The position numbers and the translations under genes were made by a program. DNA of 64,000 nucleotides from Larix kaempferi (lineage: Eukaryota > Streptophyta > Pinopsida > Pinales > Pinaceae), in assembly GCA_027924585.1 (NCBI GenBank), contig BSBM01000865.1, positions 5,383,001-5,447,000 of the forward strand, read 5' to 3'. This document shows positions 13,014 through 24,000 of the stretch, piece by piece (within the stretch, counting starts at the first letter, position 1; every line of letters begins with the position of its first letter). The notes below the pieces were generated by a model. The model had not been told where the DNA came from, searched no databases, and was given only the letters and a program-made list of their open reading frames with translations.

Positions 13014-13366
13014 GCAACCAAAATCCACATATAAATGACCACATTTGAGTTGGTGACCACTGGTAGCAAATTAGTAGCCATATATCACGCGACCAAAAAT
13101 GTGGTCATATTTAGCTTGGTCATTTATAGCTTATCTTGTGGTCATATATTTGGTCGTATATTTGGTCATTAATTTGGTAATATATTTGTTCATTAATGGT
13201 CACGTAATAAATGACCGCTAATTTGATACCATCAGTCGCCAACTCAAAAGTGGTCATTTATATGCATATTTTGGTCATTTTTTTTGTCACTTGTCTCTCA
13301 TGTTGTAATGGTGGTCGTTTATATGCAAATTTTGGTCATTTTTTAGTCATTTATCTTTTTTTAGTG
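12979..13366. repeat. Terminal foldback / subterminal repeats, CACTA-1 left end
   Basis: The first 70 bp are repeated inverted twice: at about 13,243-13,315 (ending GTTGTAATGGTG) and at about 13,320-13,366 (ending TTTTTTTAGTG). The left end can therefore fold into a large imperfect hairpin. Within it, GGTCAT/ATGACC motifs recur on both strands (TGGTCATTTAT, TTTGGTCATT). In CACTA elements such subterminal motifs are transposase-binding sites; that role here is inferred from the family. Confidence 0.75.
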
Positions 13367-13383
13367 GTTTCAGAATATAAATA

Positions 13384-13452
13384 GGGCATGGTGGAATCGA
13401 ACCACCAACCTCCTTCCTATAAGGCAGGTGATCTACCATTGAGCTAGCACCC
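13384..13452 (-). tRNA. tRNA-like sequence next to CACTA-1 left foldback
   Basis: On the minus strand this 69-nt stretch reads as a tRNA. The 5' acceptor side is GGGTGC, an A box TAGCTCAATGG lies in the D arm, and a perfect B box GGTTCGATTCC sits in a fully paired T arm (GGTGG/CCACC). The 3' side ends ATGCCC. The D-stem has one mismatch (GATC for GAGC), the anticodon stem is imperfect and the acceptor pairing is partly wobble. The anticodon is therefore uncertain, and this may be a degenerate or tRNA-derived element rather than a working gene. No T4 terminator follows immediately. A related copy occupies the same place in CACTA-2 (54,084-54,155). Confidence 0.65.
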
Positions 13453-15686
13453 TTAAATAGAATTCCTTATGGATTGATATGAGAATAAAATTTCCAATAG
13501 TTAACACCATCTTGTCAAATTCTAGAAAATGGTCACATACCTAGGTAAGAAACAAAGACTACCCGATAGTCACAAAAAATGGTCATGTTAATGATAACCT
13601 TCTTTTGTCAAAATCTCTCAAAAATCAAGTGCACCTCATTCAATAAAATATAAGATTTATATGTATGCATGATGATAGTCACCTATTATAGGATTCACAT
13701 ACTTACATTGCACATGGAATAGATATTGCATATGATAGGTACATATATTTTTGAGAGTATCACCTAGTAAGGAAAGTATTATTACAATCGGATTATCCAA
13801 CTAATCCTCATTCAAAGAAGAGAGAGCATCTCTAGATGATAAAGCATGCCAAAAATGGGGGGGGGCAAACTTTCCTTGAGTGGAGAATATGTGGCACGTG
13901 GACCAAATAGGTGAGGCACTCCATAAATTGAGTGGTCAAAGAAAAACAAGAACTTCAAGGTGGCAGTTTTGAAATTGTCAGCTTTCTCAATTTTTATAGT
14001 GTTTTATATTATGACCACTTTTCAGAAATCCCGCGGCCACTTTATATTAAAAAAACATTTGTCTCTTTTTATAAAAATATAGATTCTTTCGTCTTTGCTT
14101 AGATTGTTTCTAGTATTTTTAATATATAATTGATGGCATTCTTGTTTATGTGATTTATCTTTAGCTGGATTTAAGTTTGTAACAATGTCCATAGAAGAGG
14201 ATATAAACATCATATTTTATTGAGAATCCTATTTCCACAACATACAATTATACAAGGAATTAATAAATTTTTCTTAGTTGGCAGCTCATTACATTCAAAT
14301 TTATTCTATCAATTATTTGGATAAGTTTTGGAGGTACCGATCACTGAGTCTACTAGTTCTAAGTAATTGAGTTTCCTCTTCTCTCCCTTTGAATATAGGA
14401 AACTCATTCCATATAATAGATGTTGACATTTTCAATGCAAAGGTGGAAAAGACCTATTCCAAAAGTATCTCTTTCCGACCTCCACAAGCATCCATGTGTC
14501 AATCTAGCAAACAAACTTACATCACTCCTACATATTAATATGTCCATGTTTATCATTTACTTCTTCTTTCTATCTTTCCAACTTTACTCTTTAGGAGAAA
14601 ATCAAATTATTAAAATAATATCTTGGTTTAAATTATTCAATTAATACTTGTGATTTACATTGTAATGCAAAAATCCTTTATCTTTAATTATTTTCACTTT
14701 ATTTTTTTACCTTAATTTTTAATCGTGTTTGGTTATCCATTCATTTTAACTCTCACACCTATGTAAACTAAATCTTATGCTACTAGAACCATCCAATCAA
14801 TTATTCAAATTATGACAAAATCATCATTAAAATCTTAAGTGAAAAGCCAAAAAGTGTGATAACAATAATTGACATATCCTTATATATGCTAATAACCCTT
14901 ACAAAATGTATATGAAGGTGAGGATTCCACGGTTTACCTTTGCTGGAAAGTGTAAAGTGTATACCATTAGAGGAAGATGGAGACAAATTTTTCTCAACAG
15001 GGAGGAAATGATGAGATAGTTGAATTAGTCAACAATGTAGTATTGTAGTAAATATGTGTTCTAAGAGTTAAGTGTGAATCTCACCTACTACTCCACCTTA
15101 CTCTTGACTTATCTTATTGTAAATGTAAACTTCTAATTTCAACTCCTGAGACAAGTAATTAAACACCCACTATCCACTTTACTCATCCCTCTGGAGGAGA
15201 GACAACCACTAATTGCTCATTCATCACCCCCTGAGTCAAGGAGACAGATACCCATCAGTCACTCTGTTTGATTGATTCCACTACATTTTTGGACTCTATT
15301 ACTTTTATAAATACATAATAAATATAGAGCACAGTTTGGCAATCTCGTATTTTGCTTGCATCCTTGCTTTCTTGTTTGTTTTCTTTTATGTATTTTGCAT
15401 TACTGTCCACTGTGCTAATGTCAGCACCCCACAGAAACTTGAAGTGTTTTTTTCACAGAATAAATTATTTTATTATTGTCTTTGTTTTGTTGGTCAATGA
15501 CCATATGTAGCTCAGATGTATTTCTTGTGGTAGATGTTTTGGGCACTCCCTCACTGGTCATGCTCTATTTGTAGATGTGTTTTAGTCGCACTGACAACTT
15601 TTGGTTGCATGAGGACATTAACTTCAACTTGTCATTTTTAATTACTGACACTCAATCATAAACTTAATAGTGGTCTTGCTGCATAG
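13453..15686. other. CACTA-1 interior, no gene recognised
   Basis: This stretch contains scattered GACCAC/GGTCAC motifs like those of the terminus (around 13,525-13,590 and 14,010-14,040) and AT-rich DNA. A TATAAATAC box near 15,310 sits in a region that could be promoter or LTR debris. No protein motif is visible. Confidence 0.4.
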
Positions 15687-16560
15687 ACAGAGCAGTTAGA
15701 TGCACTTCTTAGAGCTCTAGGTCATGATTGTGGCAACCAAAATTTTTGCCTCCATCTTGACCTACAAGCACAGAAAAGCTCAAAAAAATTTCAGGTGTAT
15801 GATGAATTAACACCTCTAACTGAGGAGTCCACTCGTATGTTCTATCTTCCCCCCTGCATATTTAATGTGAGTGCATAAATGATTTTCATGCTTTTTAAGC
15901 TTCCACTTTTAAACTAACTATTTTGTTTTGTGTATAATCTTTTAAACATTTCTTGCACAGGTTATATCTCACGAGAGAAGGGGAAAGGTTTAGTTATCAC
16001 GATATTGCACATAACAACTCCCAACTTACAAACTACTATTATAAGAAATATGAAGATCTCTCTCTCACCTGGAGAATCACTGTTGATAATGGGGCCTTCA
16101 GGATGTGGCAAGTCTTCCTTGTTGCGTGTTATAGTAGGACTGTGGAATGTGGGTGAAGGGATAATCCGAGGACCATCCCAAAGGGAAATGTTTTTCCTCC
16201 CACAAAATCCATATATGTCACTTGGTACACTTCGGGATCAATTACTCTTTTCAGTATCTGATAGTAGCTTTAAATATCTAAGCGATGAAAAATTGTTGAT
16301 ATTTCTTGAGGATGTCTCATTGGCTAATCTGCCTGGAAGAACAGGGGGCTTTGGTGTTTTTTGTGACTGGGCAGATGTACTTAGTACTGGTGAGAAACCG
16401 AGATTGGCATTTGCTAGGGTCTTCCTGCATGAACCCAACATGGCTTCCTGGATGAAGCTACAAGTGCACTAGATTTGGAAAACGAATCTCGATTGTATTC
16501 TTTGTTAAAAAGAAAGATTGAGACCTACATATCCATTGGTCATAGGTTATAATTAGTTAA
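15687..16560 (+). pseudogene. ABC transporter nucleotide-binding-domain fragment
   Basis: Plus-strand coding pieces of an ABC transporter ATPase domain, closest in style to the D-family/SbmA-like half transporters that move acyl or other hydrophobic substrates across organelle membranes. The second exon starts after an AG acceptor at 15,960. It holds a Walker A motif (GPSGCGKSS), the Q-loop (FLPQNPY) and a signature-like LSTGEKPRLAFAR. One base is missing at about 16,445, which shifts the frame inside Walker B; FLDEATSALD and the ISIGHR H-loop follow in the next frame and then a stop. An upstream candidate exon (15,687-15,866, 60 codons, flanked by AG and GTGAGT) is unrecognised, and its phase does not match the second exon. 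There is no transmembrane domain, so this is a broken fragment inside CACTA-1. Confidence 0.8.
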
Positions 16561-16779
16561 GTTTCACACACACATTCTAGAGTTTGGTGAAAACTTTGAT
16601 TAAACAATATATTCTAGATTCGACTTTGAAAGGTCAAGGTTGCATTCGATAAATTGATATAGAAAGCTCTGATTCCTAACACATTTGACAGTAATATTGT
16701 CAAATGTGAAGCTCTACCAGTTTTCTATGCATTGTAGAAATCTCCTTATTCAGATTTCTATGATACAAACCCATACAAT

Positions 16780-17069
16780 TAATGAATTGATTATATCTTT
16801 AGAATCATCACTCCAGTTCTTGCTCTGTTTAAGCTAGAATTATGGATTTCGAATCATTGAAATAATCAGAATATTTGTATTTTCGATTTCTGCATTCTGA
16901 CTATGTGCTCAAATTTTTAATGTAATCACTTTACATTTGGAATGATGACATTATGGAAGGTAATATATTTAAGTACAGCTCTTGGCAGATTTGTATACTA
17001 GATTAGAAAGGTCAATCTTAATCTTCAATTTGTCATTGAAGAGAATCTTGCTTCTAGAAAGTTAAGCGT
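16780..17069. repeat. Degenerate direct repeat, copy 1 (left of LTR element)
   Basis: Shared landmarks with 23,600-23,870 appear in the same order: ATTGAAATAAT, then CACTTT(A/G)CATTTGGAA, then ATCTTAATCTT and GGAATCTT or GAATCTT. The copies are diverged and have small indels. The LTR element was inserted at the end of this copy. It may be intron DNA of a captured gene. Confidence 0.5.
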
Positions 17070-17074
17070 ATGTA

Positions 17075-19096
17075 TGTAATGTCCCTTGTTAGGAATTTTA
17101 TTAAAATTGCAATTTTCCACTTTTTTCCTTAATTCGACCTTTGACTAGTTTCGATCTCTAGGTCCCAAATTTGCCCCAAATGATCCCAAATCTTCTGAGA
17201 AGGTATATGAATGATATTAGAACATAAATATGTGTTTCAGGGATGCCTTTGTACCTTTAAAACACTTCTGCAAATACTCTTTCAATTCTGGTCAATGTAG
17301 GTAACTTTACTAGTGATTTCCCTTTGACTAGTATTGGTCTCTAGGTCTCAAATTGACTCCAAATGCCTTCAAATATTCAATGAAGGTTTATGAATGATAT
17401 TAGGGATTGAATATGATGTTCAGGGATAACATATAGCCACCAAAATACCTCTGCAAACTCTCTTAAGATTCTGGACCAAGTATGCAATTTTACTAGTAAT
17501 TTGGGGTTCAAATCCCCCTAAGGTAAGTACTAAAAATGGCTTCCCAAATGCCTCCAAACCCACTCAAATTTATGAACAGAGGTATGTAATGTGTTAAGTA
17601 TGTTATTAAGGTCTCATATGCACCATAAATGGTTTATTAAAACTTTTCTCACCCTCTCCCATTCAACTGCAAAAATCACCAATTCGACCCTTGGGGAAAT
17701 GGCACTATTTCTTCTCCCAATGCAATTAAACTGAGTAAAAATGCTTCAAATGCTCAAGTACAGTACATGAAACTTGTAGAAGACATCCATGAAAGTATAT
17801 TTATCACAAATATATCATAGAATCATCCATTCATTCGAAATCATCATCAATACATTGGCTCACAACAAGGTAGTGGGGAAATGGCATTGTTCTTCCATTA
17901 AAAATGAGATTTATACATTTATACTTGGAATTTCGACCTGAAACTTCTTGGAGATGCAGAACAGAGTATTTACTTCATATTACAAAAGAAATGGAGCATT
18001 AAGAGCTTCCCCAAAGAGTACAATAGCTCACCAAAAACGCCCTCCCTCAAGAATCAAGAATATGCCATCAAAACTGGAAATGGTTGAAGGAGTGAGCTGC
18101 AATAGAAGAAACCATGAGCTGCCCTGTAGCTTACACCTGCAAATAAAGACTCCATTAAAGCTCCAAATGAAAGGTCTGAATGGCCTTTCCAATTACCAAC
18201 TTGGATGGGAATCTTTCACCCTCGAAATTGGCTAAGGCAAGAAACTAGTCATCCACTAGCTCTCCCTCTTCACAAATGCAATTGCAAATTCTACAAATGA
18301 TCAAAAGCCATTCTCATACTTCATTTCTACATTTTATAACCAACATTAGCCTTCTAAGGGTCGAAATCCTCTCAATAGATTCAATAGATTTTCATTTAGG
18401 AAATATTCCACATTTGCCACTTGTCTCCTAGTTCCAACCTTCCATCTTCTCCCAAATTCGATTTTGAGTCTCTTTGGCTTCTCCAACTCCCAAATTCGCC
18501 TTCTTTGAGCCTATTTTTGGGGCTGACATGTCATAGTGGTCAGATGTCAGAGGTCAGGTCTGCAATTTGTCATAGTTGTCATAGATTCTCCATCATTGGT
18601 GTCATAGGGGCTAGGGAATCTAGCCCAAGTGTCCACAAACTTCCACTTTGACTCTTTATCTTCCATGGAGGTTACCAATCCTTCCAAATTCGACCTAATA
18701 TGCTCAATGACATGTGTTATGACTTACCAACTCACCCAAGAGTGTTCACATTCCCATTAATTCGAATTTGCAAAAGAGAGATACCATGTATTATGAAAAA
18801 TCAAGCTAGTGTGGGTCCCACATCCTCCATATGTCTCCAAAACCATCTGTCACTTAGGATTTCTCTTGAATTTCTTTATTCACTCTATTTATTAAATACT
18901 TGAACCCTTTTAATGTATAAACATCATTTATTATCCCCCTTATTCCAAATCCCAAAGCTTCCACCCCAAACCTAGGAAACTAGTAATTTTCCTCCTTGGC
19001 AATTATTTGACCCTTAACATCAATTTTACAAACTCTAATGAATATGGCTAATGTGATTAGGCCATTGTGACCCAATTCCAAATTTGGGACATGACA
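17075..19096 (-). repeat. 3' LTR of the LARD-like element
   Basis: 2,022 bp. In the element's orientation it starts TGTCATGTCCC and ends GGGACATTACA. It matches the other LTR at the same length, with three substitutions seen. The stop codon of the internal ORF lies inside this LTR (18,980). Confidence 0.95.
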
Positions 19097-21379
19097 AATC
19101 CTCCCTTCCCAATATTGCTTGTCCTCAAGCAATTTCAAACATGGGTGTTGAAGAACCTGCTTTCTGTATAATTCTTTGAAGTTGCCATTGAATTGCCAAA
19201 CCTTGAGTCTTTGAGTTTCCATGAATATTTTAGAGAGGAACCACCATGCTTGCTGCTGCACTACTCTTATTAAAATCACTTTATTAAGTGGGGAATCCAT
19301 CTCCCATGCTGCTTGCTTCCCCCAAAAAAATGAAACCAATGAGACAAAAATTATTCCAGGGTCCCATTGCTTGTATTGCACCCCAACATATAAGAGTGCT
19401 CTCCAACCTACACCATTAGATAAGAGGATTCCTGGATCCCATTTTCTTGTATGCATTCTTCCAAACATCATGAGTAACAAATATATATCATCAAAGTACA
19501 TAACAACATAATGAAAATGTACATCAAGGATATGCTTCATCAAAGAGTCATGAAAGTGCTTATACCTCCAAGCAAGTAGACCACCATCTTCCAAGTGCAT
19601 ACAAGCTTCAAGTGACCCATCAAATCTGCTCCAATGGCATAGGTGAGGATCCCATGTCCTATAATGCTGCTCCAAAAGGGTGTGATATGCATCAAAAGAT
19701 TCAGCCATGTATTCTTTCATCCAAGAAGTGAATGAAGAATCTCCACTAGAATCTGAACCAAATAATGAGCAGAAAAAACAAGGAGACTTCAAATGACTCA
19801 AAGAAGTCTCACCCATACATCCATGAATGTGAGAATCATAAAGATGTAACAAAGTATGTGGCTGCCAACAAAAATGTTCTCCCATCATAAATCTATTCAT
19901 CCAAGTGTTGGATGAAGTTCCTCTAACATCAAATGAACCCAGTGTTGAGCAAGAAAAACCATGAGTATTCAAGTGACTCAAATCCATATCATAGGTGCAT
20001 CCATGTAGATGTGAATCATCATAAAGTGACAAATTATGCTGCTGCAAATGTGAATAAGAATGTGCTCCAACCATGTCATCATAAAAGTTAAATCTAGGAG
20101 TTCCATACTCCTCATGTGGCACCATAAAAAAGAACCCTTTCACCCATACTTCATTGAGACTAATACTGCAAAACATGGAATTGTAGGATGTAGGAGAATG
20201 TACTAACTCACCCAAATGATCAAAAAGTTCAGGAGTTTCATCATGGGAAGGATCCATGTGGGTAGTATCATGCTGCTCCTTCAAAAGTGTGAACTCTTTG
20301 TCATAGTTTGGTTCCAATGTAGAGGAATCATGCTCTTCTTTAAAAATTGCATAACCTTCATCAAGAGGCAATTCAAATTCCTCTTCCATCACATCAAGTG
20401 TTTGGATCTCTTCAAGTTCATCTTCAAACACATCAAGAACATTCAAATTTTCACATTTCCCATGATCCACCATGTCATGAGAATCCTCCAAACAATCTAC
20501 CATTTGACAATCTGAAACATAGGAGGAAAAACAAGTATCTTGCAACTTTTCAAGAAGTTGCTCATTTTGAATTGTGAGCTTATGAATATCCTCATTATTC
20601 TTCAAGTATGCATCATGTAACAATTCATTAAGCTCAAACAAATGGTTTCTATCAAAAAGCAAAGACATGAAATTACCTTTGATGTGGCACATTGCTCTTT
20701 GAATCTTCTCCATGTCTTCAAGGAAGGATGTTTCCTCCAATGAAGTAGCTCTCCAAGAAGAATTTGACACCAATGCTTGAGTGTCATGGAGAATGCTGAG
20801 GGACTCTTGGATCTTCTTTTCATTCATCTTTAAGGACCCTTCAAGAAAATGAGGCTCTTGCAAATGAACCTCCTCATCTTCTTCATTTTTTCTTGGACCA
20901 ACTTCATGAAGCTCAAGTGGTGATGGAGAAGTTGATCTTGGTTCTTCTTCAACTGCTGCAAAGTCTTCATTATCATGCTTAATGGAACTTGGGCTTGCAG
21001 CAACACTTTCAAAAGTGATCTCTATGTCACCAACATAGAGGTGTGAGCACCCATCAGTAGGTACTCCTTCATAGTTTAAGCATCCATCAGTAGATGCTCT
21101 TTGGTTCATGTCTAAGCTAGAAGGTGTCTCGAAATGATCTTCCATATTTTCAATAGAATCTTCTTCATGATCTTGTGATGTCTCTTCCTTTTGCTCCTTC
21201 AAGCAAGCTGATGCATTTTTCCCCTTGGTTTCCTTAAAATCAATAATTTTTTCCACAAGTTCGATAGAAAACAATTCGAATCCTTCCTTAAGTTGCTTGG
21301 TCATATCTTCAAATATTGTTTTCATAATTTTTATATGCTCCTCACCATCATATGAGGCTCCCTTTTCATCCCTAGTCAT
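18980..21379 (-). CDS. Intact 799-aa ORF of LARD-like element, unknown function
   Basis: An ATG-initiated uninterrupted frame that fills the interior and ends 117 bp inside the 3' LTR. The protein is strongly acidic over residues 50-400. Residues 10-50 look helical. It is rich in His, Asp and Ser. Residues 448-500 and 508-558 are diverged repeats of one unit (DSHLHGC or DSHIHGC, LSHL, a Cys-rich patch, then GS). WDP motifs recur near 576, 648 and 673. The tail (750-770) overlaps the polypurine tract, as the end of many Gypsy polyproteins does. I see no zinc knuckle, protease DSG/DTG or integrase. A YFDDI string at 628-632 recalls an RT active site but lacks RT context. It could be a captured or degenerate gag-like protein; the open frame suggests recent selection or simply youth. 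Confidence 0.75.
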   Translation of the reverse strand: MTRDEKGASYDGEEHIKIMKTIFEDMTKQLKEGFELFSIELVEKIIDFKETKGKNASACLKEQKEETSQDHEEDSIENMEDHFETPSSLDMNQRASTDGCLNYEGVPTDGCSHLYVGDIEITFESVAASPSSIKHDNEDFAAVEEEPRSTSPSPLELHEVGPRKNEEDEEVHLQEPHFLEGSLKMNEKKIQESLSILHDTQALVSNSSWRATSLEETSFLEDMEKIQRAMCHIKGNFMSLLFDRNHLFELNELLHDAYLKNNEDIHKLTIQNEQLLEKLQDTCFSSYVSDCQMVDCLEDSHDMVDHGKCENLNVLDVFEDELEEIQTLDVMEEEFELPLDEGYAIFKEEHDSSTLEPNYDKEFTLLKEQHDTTHMDPSHDETPELFDHLGELVHSPTSYNSMFCSISLNEVWVKGFFFMVPHEEYGTPRFNFYDDMVGAHSYSHLQQHNLSLYDDSHLHGCTYDMDLSHLNTHGFSCSTLGSFDVRGTSSNTWMNRFMMGEHFCWQPHTLLHLYDSHIHGCMGETSLSHLKSPCFFCSLFGSDSSGDSSFTSWMKEYMAESFDAYHTLLEQHYRTWDPHLCHWSRFDGSLEACMHLEDGGLLAWRYKHFHDSLMKHILDVHFHYVVMYFDDIYLLLMMFGRMHTRKWDPGILLSNGVGWRALLYVGVQYKQWDPGIIFVSLVSFFWGKQAAWEMDSPLNKVILIRVVQQQAWWFLSKIFMETQRLKVWQFNGNFKELYRKQVLQHPCLKLLEDKQYWEGRICHVPNLELGHNGLITLAIFIRVCKIDVKGQIIAKEENY
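19097..19110 (-). other. Polypurine tract of LARD-like element
   Basis: On the minus strand this is GGGAAGGGAGGATT, directly adjoining the TGTCATG start of the 3' LTR, so it has the right position and composition for plus-strand priming. Confidence 0.85.
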
Positions 21380-21518
21380 AGTTTCCTCAAAAAATTTGCT
21401 CTTCTTCTCCTACTTTTTTTTTTTTCTTCAACAAAAGCACTTTCGGTTTCAATATCTAATGGTGGTACCTGAATTATTGTCCTCATGAATATTATACCAC
21501 ATCAGGTGCCAAGATCAT

Positions 21519-21530
21519 GCTCTGATACCA
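21519..21530 (-). other. Primer-binding site of LARD-like element
   Basis: On the minus strand this is TGGTATCAGAGC, one base after the end of the 5' LTR. It is complementary to the 3' end of plant initiator-Met tRNA and fixes the element's orientation as minus. Confidence 0.95.
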
Positions 21531-21531
21531 C

Positions 21532-23553
21532 TGTAATGTCCCTTGTTAGGAATTTTATTAAAATTGCAATTTTCCACTTTTTTCCTTAATTCGACCTTTG
21601 ACTAGTTTCGATCTCTAGGTCCCAAATTTGCCCCAAATGATCCCAAATCTTCTGAGAAGGTATATGAATGATATTAGAACATAAATATGTGTTTCAGGGA
21701 TGCCTTTGTACCTTTAAAACACTTCTGCAAATACTCTTTCAATTCTGGTCAATGTAGGTAACTTTACTAGTGATTTCCCTTTGACTAGTATTGGTCTCTA
21801 GGTCTCAAATTGACTCCAAATGCCTTCAAATATTCAATGAAGGTTTATGAATGATATTAGGGATTGAATATGATGTTCAGGGATAACATATAGCCACCAA
21901 AATACCTCTGCAAACTCTCTTAAGATTCTGGACCAAGTATGCAATTTTACTAGTAATTTGGGGTTCAAATCCCCCTAAGGTAAGTACTAAAAATGGCTTC
22001 CCAAATGCCTCCAAACCCACTCAAATTTATGAACAGAGGTATGTAATGTGTTAAGTATGTTATTAAGGTCTCATATGCACCATAAATGGTTTATTAAAAC
22101 TTTTCTCACCCTCTCCCATTCAACTGCAAAAATCACCAATTCGACCCTTGGGGAAATGGCACTATTTCTTCTCCCAATGCAATTAAACTGAGTAAAAATG
22201 CTTCAAATGCTCAAGTACAGTACATGAAACTTGTAGAAGACATCCATGACAGTATATTTATCACAAATATATCATAGAATCATCCATTCATTCGAAATCA
22301 TCATCAATACATTGGCTCACAACAAGGTAGTGGGGAAATGGCATTGTTCTTCCATTAAAAATGAGATTTATACATTTATACTTGGAATTTCGACCTGAAA
22401 CTTCTTGGAGATGCAGAACAGAGTATTTAATTCATATTACAAAAGAAATGGAGCATTAAGAGCTTCCCCAAAGAGTACAATAGCTCACCAAAAACGCCCT
22501 CCCTCAAGAATCAAGAATATGCCATCAAAACTGGAAATGGTTGAAGGAGTGAGCTGCAATAGAAGAAACCATGAGCTGCCCTGTAGCTTACACCTGCAAA
22601 TAAAGACTCCATTAAAGCTCCAAATGAAAGGTCTGAATGGCCTTTCCAATTACCAACTTGGATGGGAATCTTTCACCCTCAAAATTGGCTAAGGCAAGAA
22701 ACTAGTCATCCACTAGCTCTCCCTCTTCACAAATGCAATTGCAAATTCTACAAATGATCAAAAGCCATTCTCATACTTCATTTCTACATTTTATAACCAA
22801 CATTAGCCTTCTAAGGGTCGAAATCCTCTCAATAGATTCAATAGATTTTCATTTAGGAAATATTCCACATTTGCCACTTGTCTCCTAGTTCCAACCTTCC
22901 ATCTTCTCCCAAATTCGATTTTGAGTCTCTTTGGCTTCTCCAACTCCCAAATTCGCCTTCTTTGAGCCTATTTTTGGGGCTGACATGTCATAGTGGTCAG
23001 ATGTCAGAGGTCAGGTCTGCAATTTGTCATAGTTGTCATAGATTCTCCATCATTGGTGTCATAGGGGCTAGGGAATCTAGCCCAAGTGTCCACAAACTTC
23101 CACTTTGACTCTTTATCTTCCATGGAGGTTACCAATCCTTCCAAATTCGACCTAATATGCTCAATGACATGTGTTATGACTTACCAACTCACCCAAGAGT
23201 GTTCACATTCCCATTAATTCGAATTTGCAAAAGAGAGATACCATGTATTATGAAAAATCAAGCTAGTGTGGGTCCCACATCCTCCATATGTCTCCAAAAC
23301 CATCTGTCACTTAGGATTTCTCTTGAATTTCTTTATTCACTCTATTTATTAAATACTTGAACCCTTTTAATGTATAAACATCATTTATTATCCCCCTTAT
23401 TCCAAATCCCAAAGCTTCCACCCCAAACCTAGGAAACTAGTAATTTTCCTCCTTGGCAATTATTTGACCCTTAACATCAATTTTACAAACTCTAATGAAT
23501 ATGGCTAATGTGATTAGGCCATTGTGACCCAATTCCAAATTTGGGACATGACA
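21532..23553 (-). repeat. 5' LTR of the LARD-like element
   Basis: 2,022 bp, the same length as the 3' LTR, and followed on the right by the ATGTA target duplication. It should contain the element's promoter. The minus-strand TATA-like tracts were not resolved to one clear site. Confidence 0.95.
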
Positions 23554-23599
23554 ATGTAATAGTTTCAGCAGTAGTTATAGTGACTTCCCACTTCAATAT

Positions 23600-23870
23600 A
23601 GATGAGTTTCACAGGTACACAATTGCTGTTGTATTGTGTTTGGAATTATTGAAATAATTAGCATCTTGTACCAGTGAATAACTTCTCAGTGACTGCGTGT
23701 TCAACCTATATATTCAAATTTACAGTGTTAGCACTTTGCATTTGGAACAATGCCACCATAAAAGGCCAAGTATCATAATGTTGCTCTTTGGAGATATCCT
23801 AGATAAACTCTATCTTAATCTTTCACTAGTAATTCAAGGGAATCTTACTCCGATATCTTGAAAGAACTCA
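23600..23870. repeat. Degenerate direct repeat, copy 2 (right of LTR element)
   Basis: This matches 16,780-17,069 in the order and spacing of several 10-20 bp blocks, including CACTTTGCATTTGGAA and ATCTTAATCTT. With the LTR element removed, the two copies would be near-adjacent in tandem. Confidence 0.5.
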
Positions 23871-23899
23871 TACATTTTTCTCTGTGCAGATGGTCATAC

Positions 23900-24000
23900 A
23901 TTTTTCTCCCTGCCAATGGCTCTGGCCTTCTTCAATATGCTTTCTGTGTTTTCTCTCTTTTGCTTCTCTAGAGACTCCATAATATTAGACGAGAAGACTT
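23900..24000 (-). pseudogene. Possible exon fragment (charged helix)
   Basis: A short minus-strand open stretch with a Lys/Glu-rich helical pattern (MESLEKQKRE, ILKKARAIG) ends in TGA near 23,905. It lies just downstream of the SANTA-gene pieces on the same strand and could be their last exon, but no motif confirms this. Confidence 0.25.

Larger units (their letters stand above)
17075..23553 (-). mobile_element. Non-autonomous LTR retrotransposon with 2-kb LTRs (LARD-like)
   Basis: A complete element inside CACTA-1: two 2,022-bp LTRs (17,075-19,096 and 21,532-23,553) with TG...CA ends and a perfect 5-bp target duplication ATGTA (17,070-17,074 and 23,554-23,558). By eye I find only three LTR substitutions, so the insertion is recent. 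The orientation is minus: the tRNA-iMet PBS lies just left of the right LTR and the polypurine tract just right of the left LTR. The 2.4-kb interior encodes a single 799-aa ORF and no recognisable protease, RT, RNase H or integrase. It must therefore be mobilised in trans. The large LTRs with a pol-less interior match the LARD/TR-GAG concept. Confidence 0.93.

Noticed and set aside
12979-13315. A stand-alone 336-bp MITE as the only insertion in the Gypsy pol gene
   Set aside because: Gypsy sequence does not resume after 13,315 or 13,366; it resumes only at 43,711, right after the matching right terminus.
15687-15866. Certain upstream exon of the ABC transporter
   Set aside because: The splice sites are good, but the reading phase does not match the next exon and no ABC motif is visible, so it is only mentioned as a candidate.
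19480-19500. YFDDI string in the 799-aa ORF as an RT active site
   Set aside because: No other RT motif surrounds it, and nearby residues do not fit the palm domain; most likely coincidence.
20216-20577. Plus-strand frames opposite the 799-aa ORF
   Set aside because: Antisense shadows of the long minus-strand ORF with no independent evidence.
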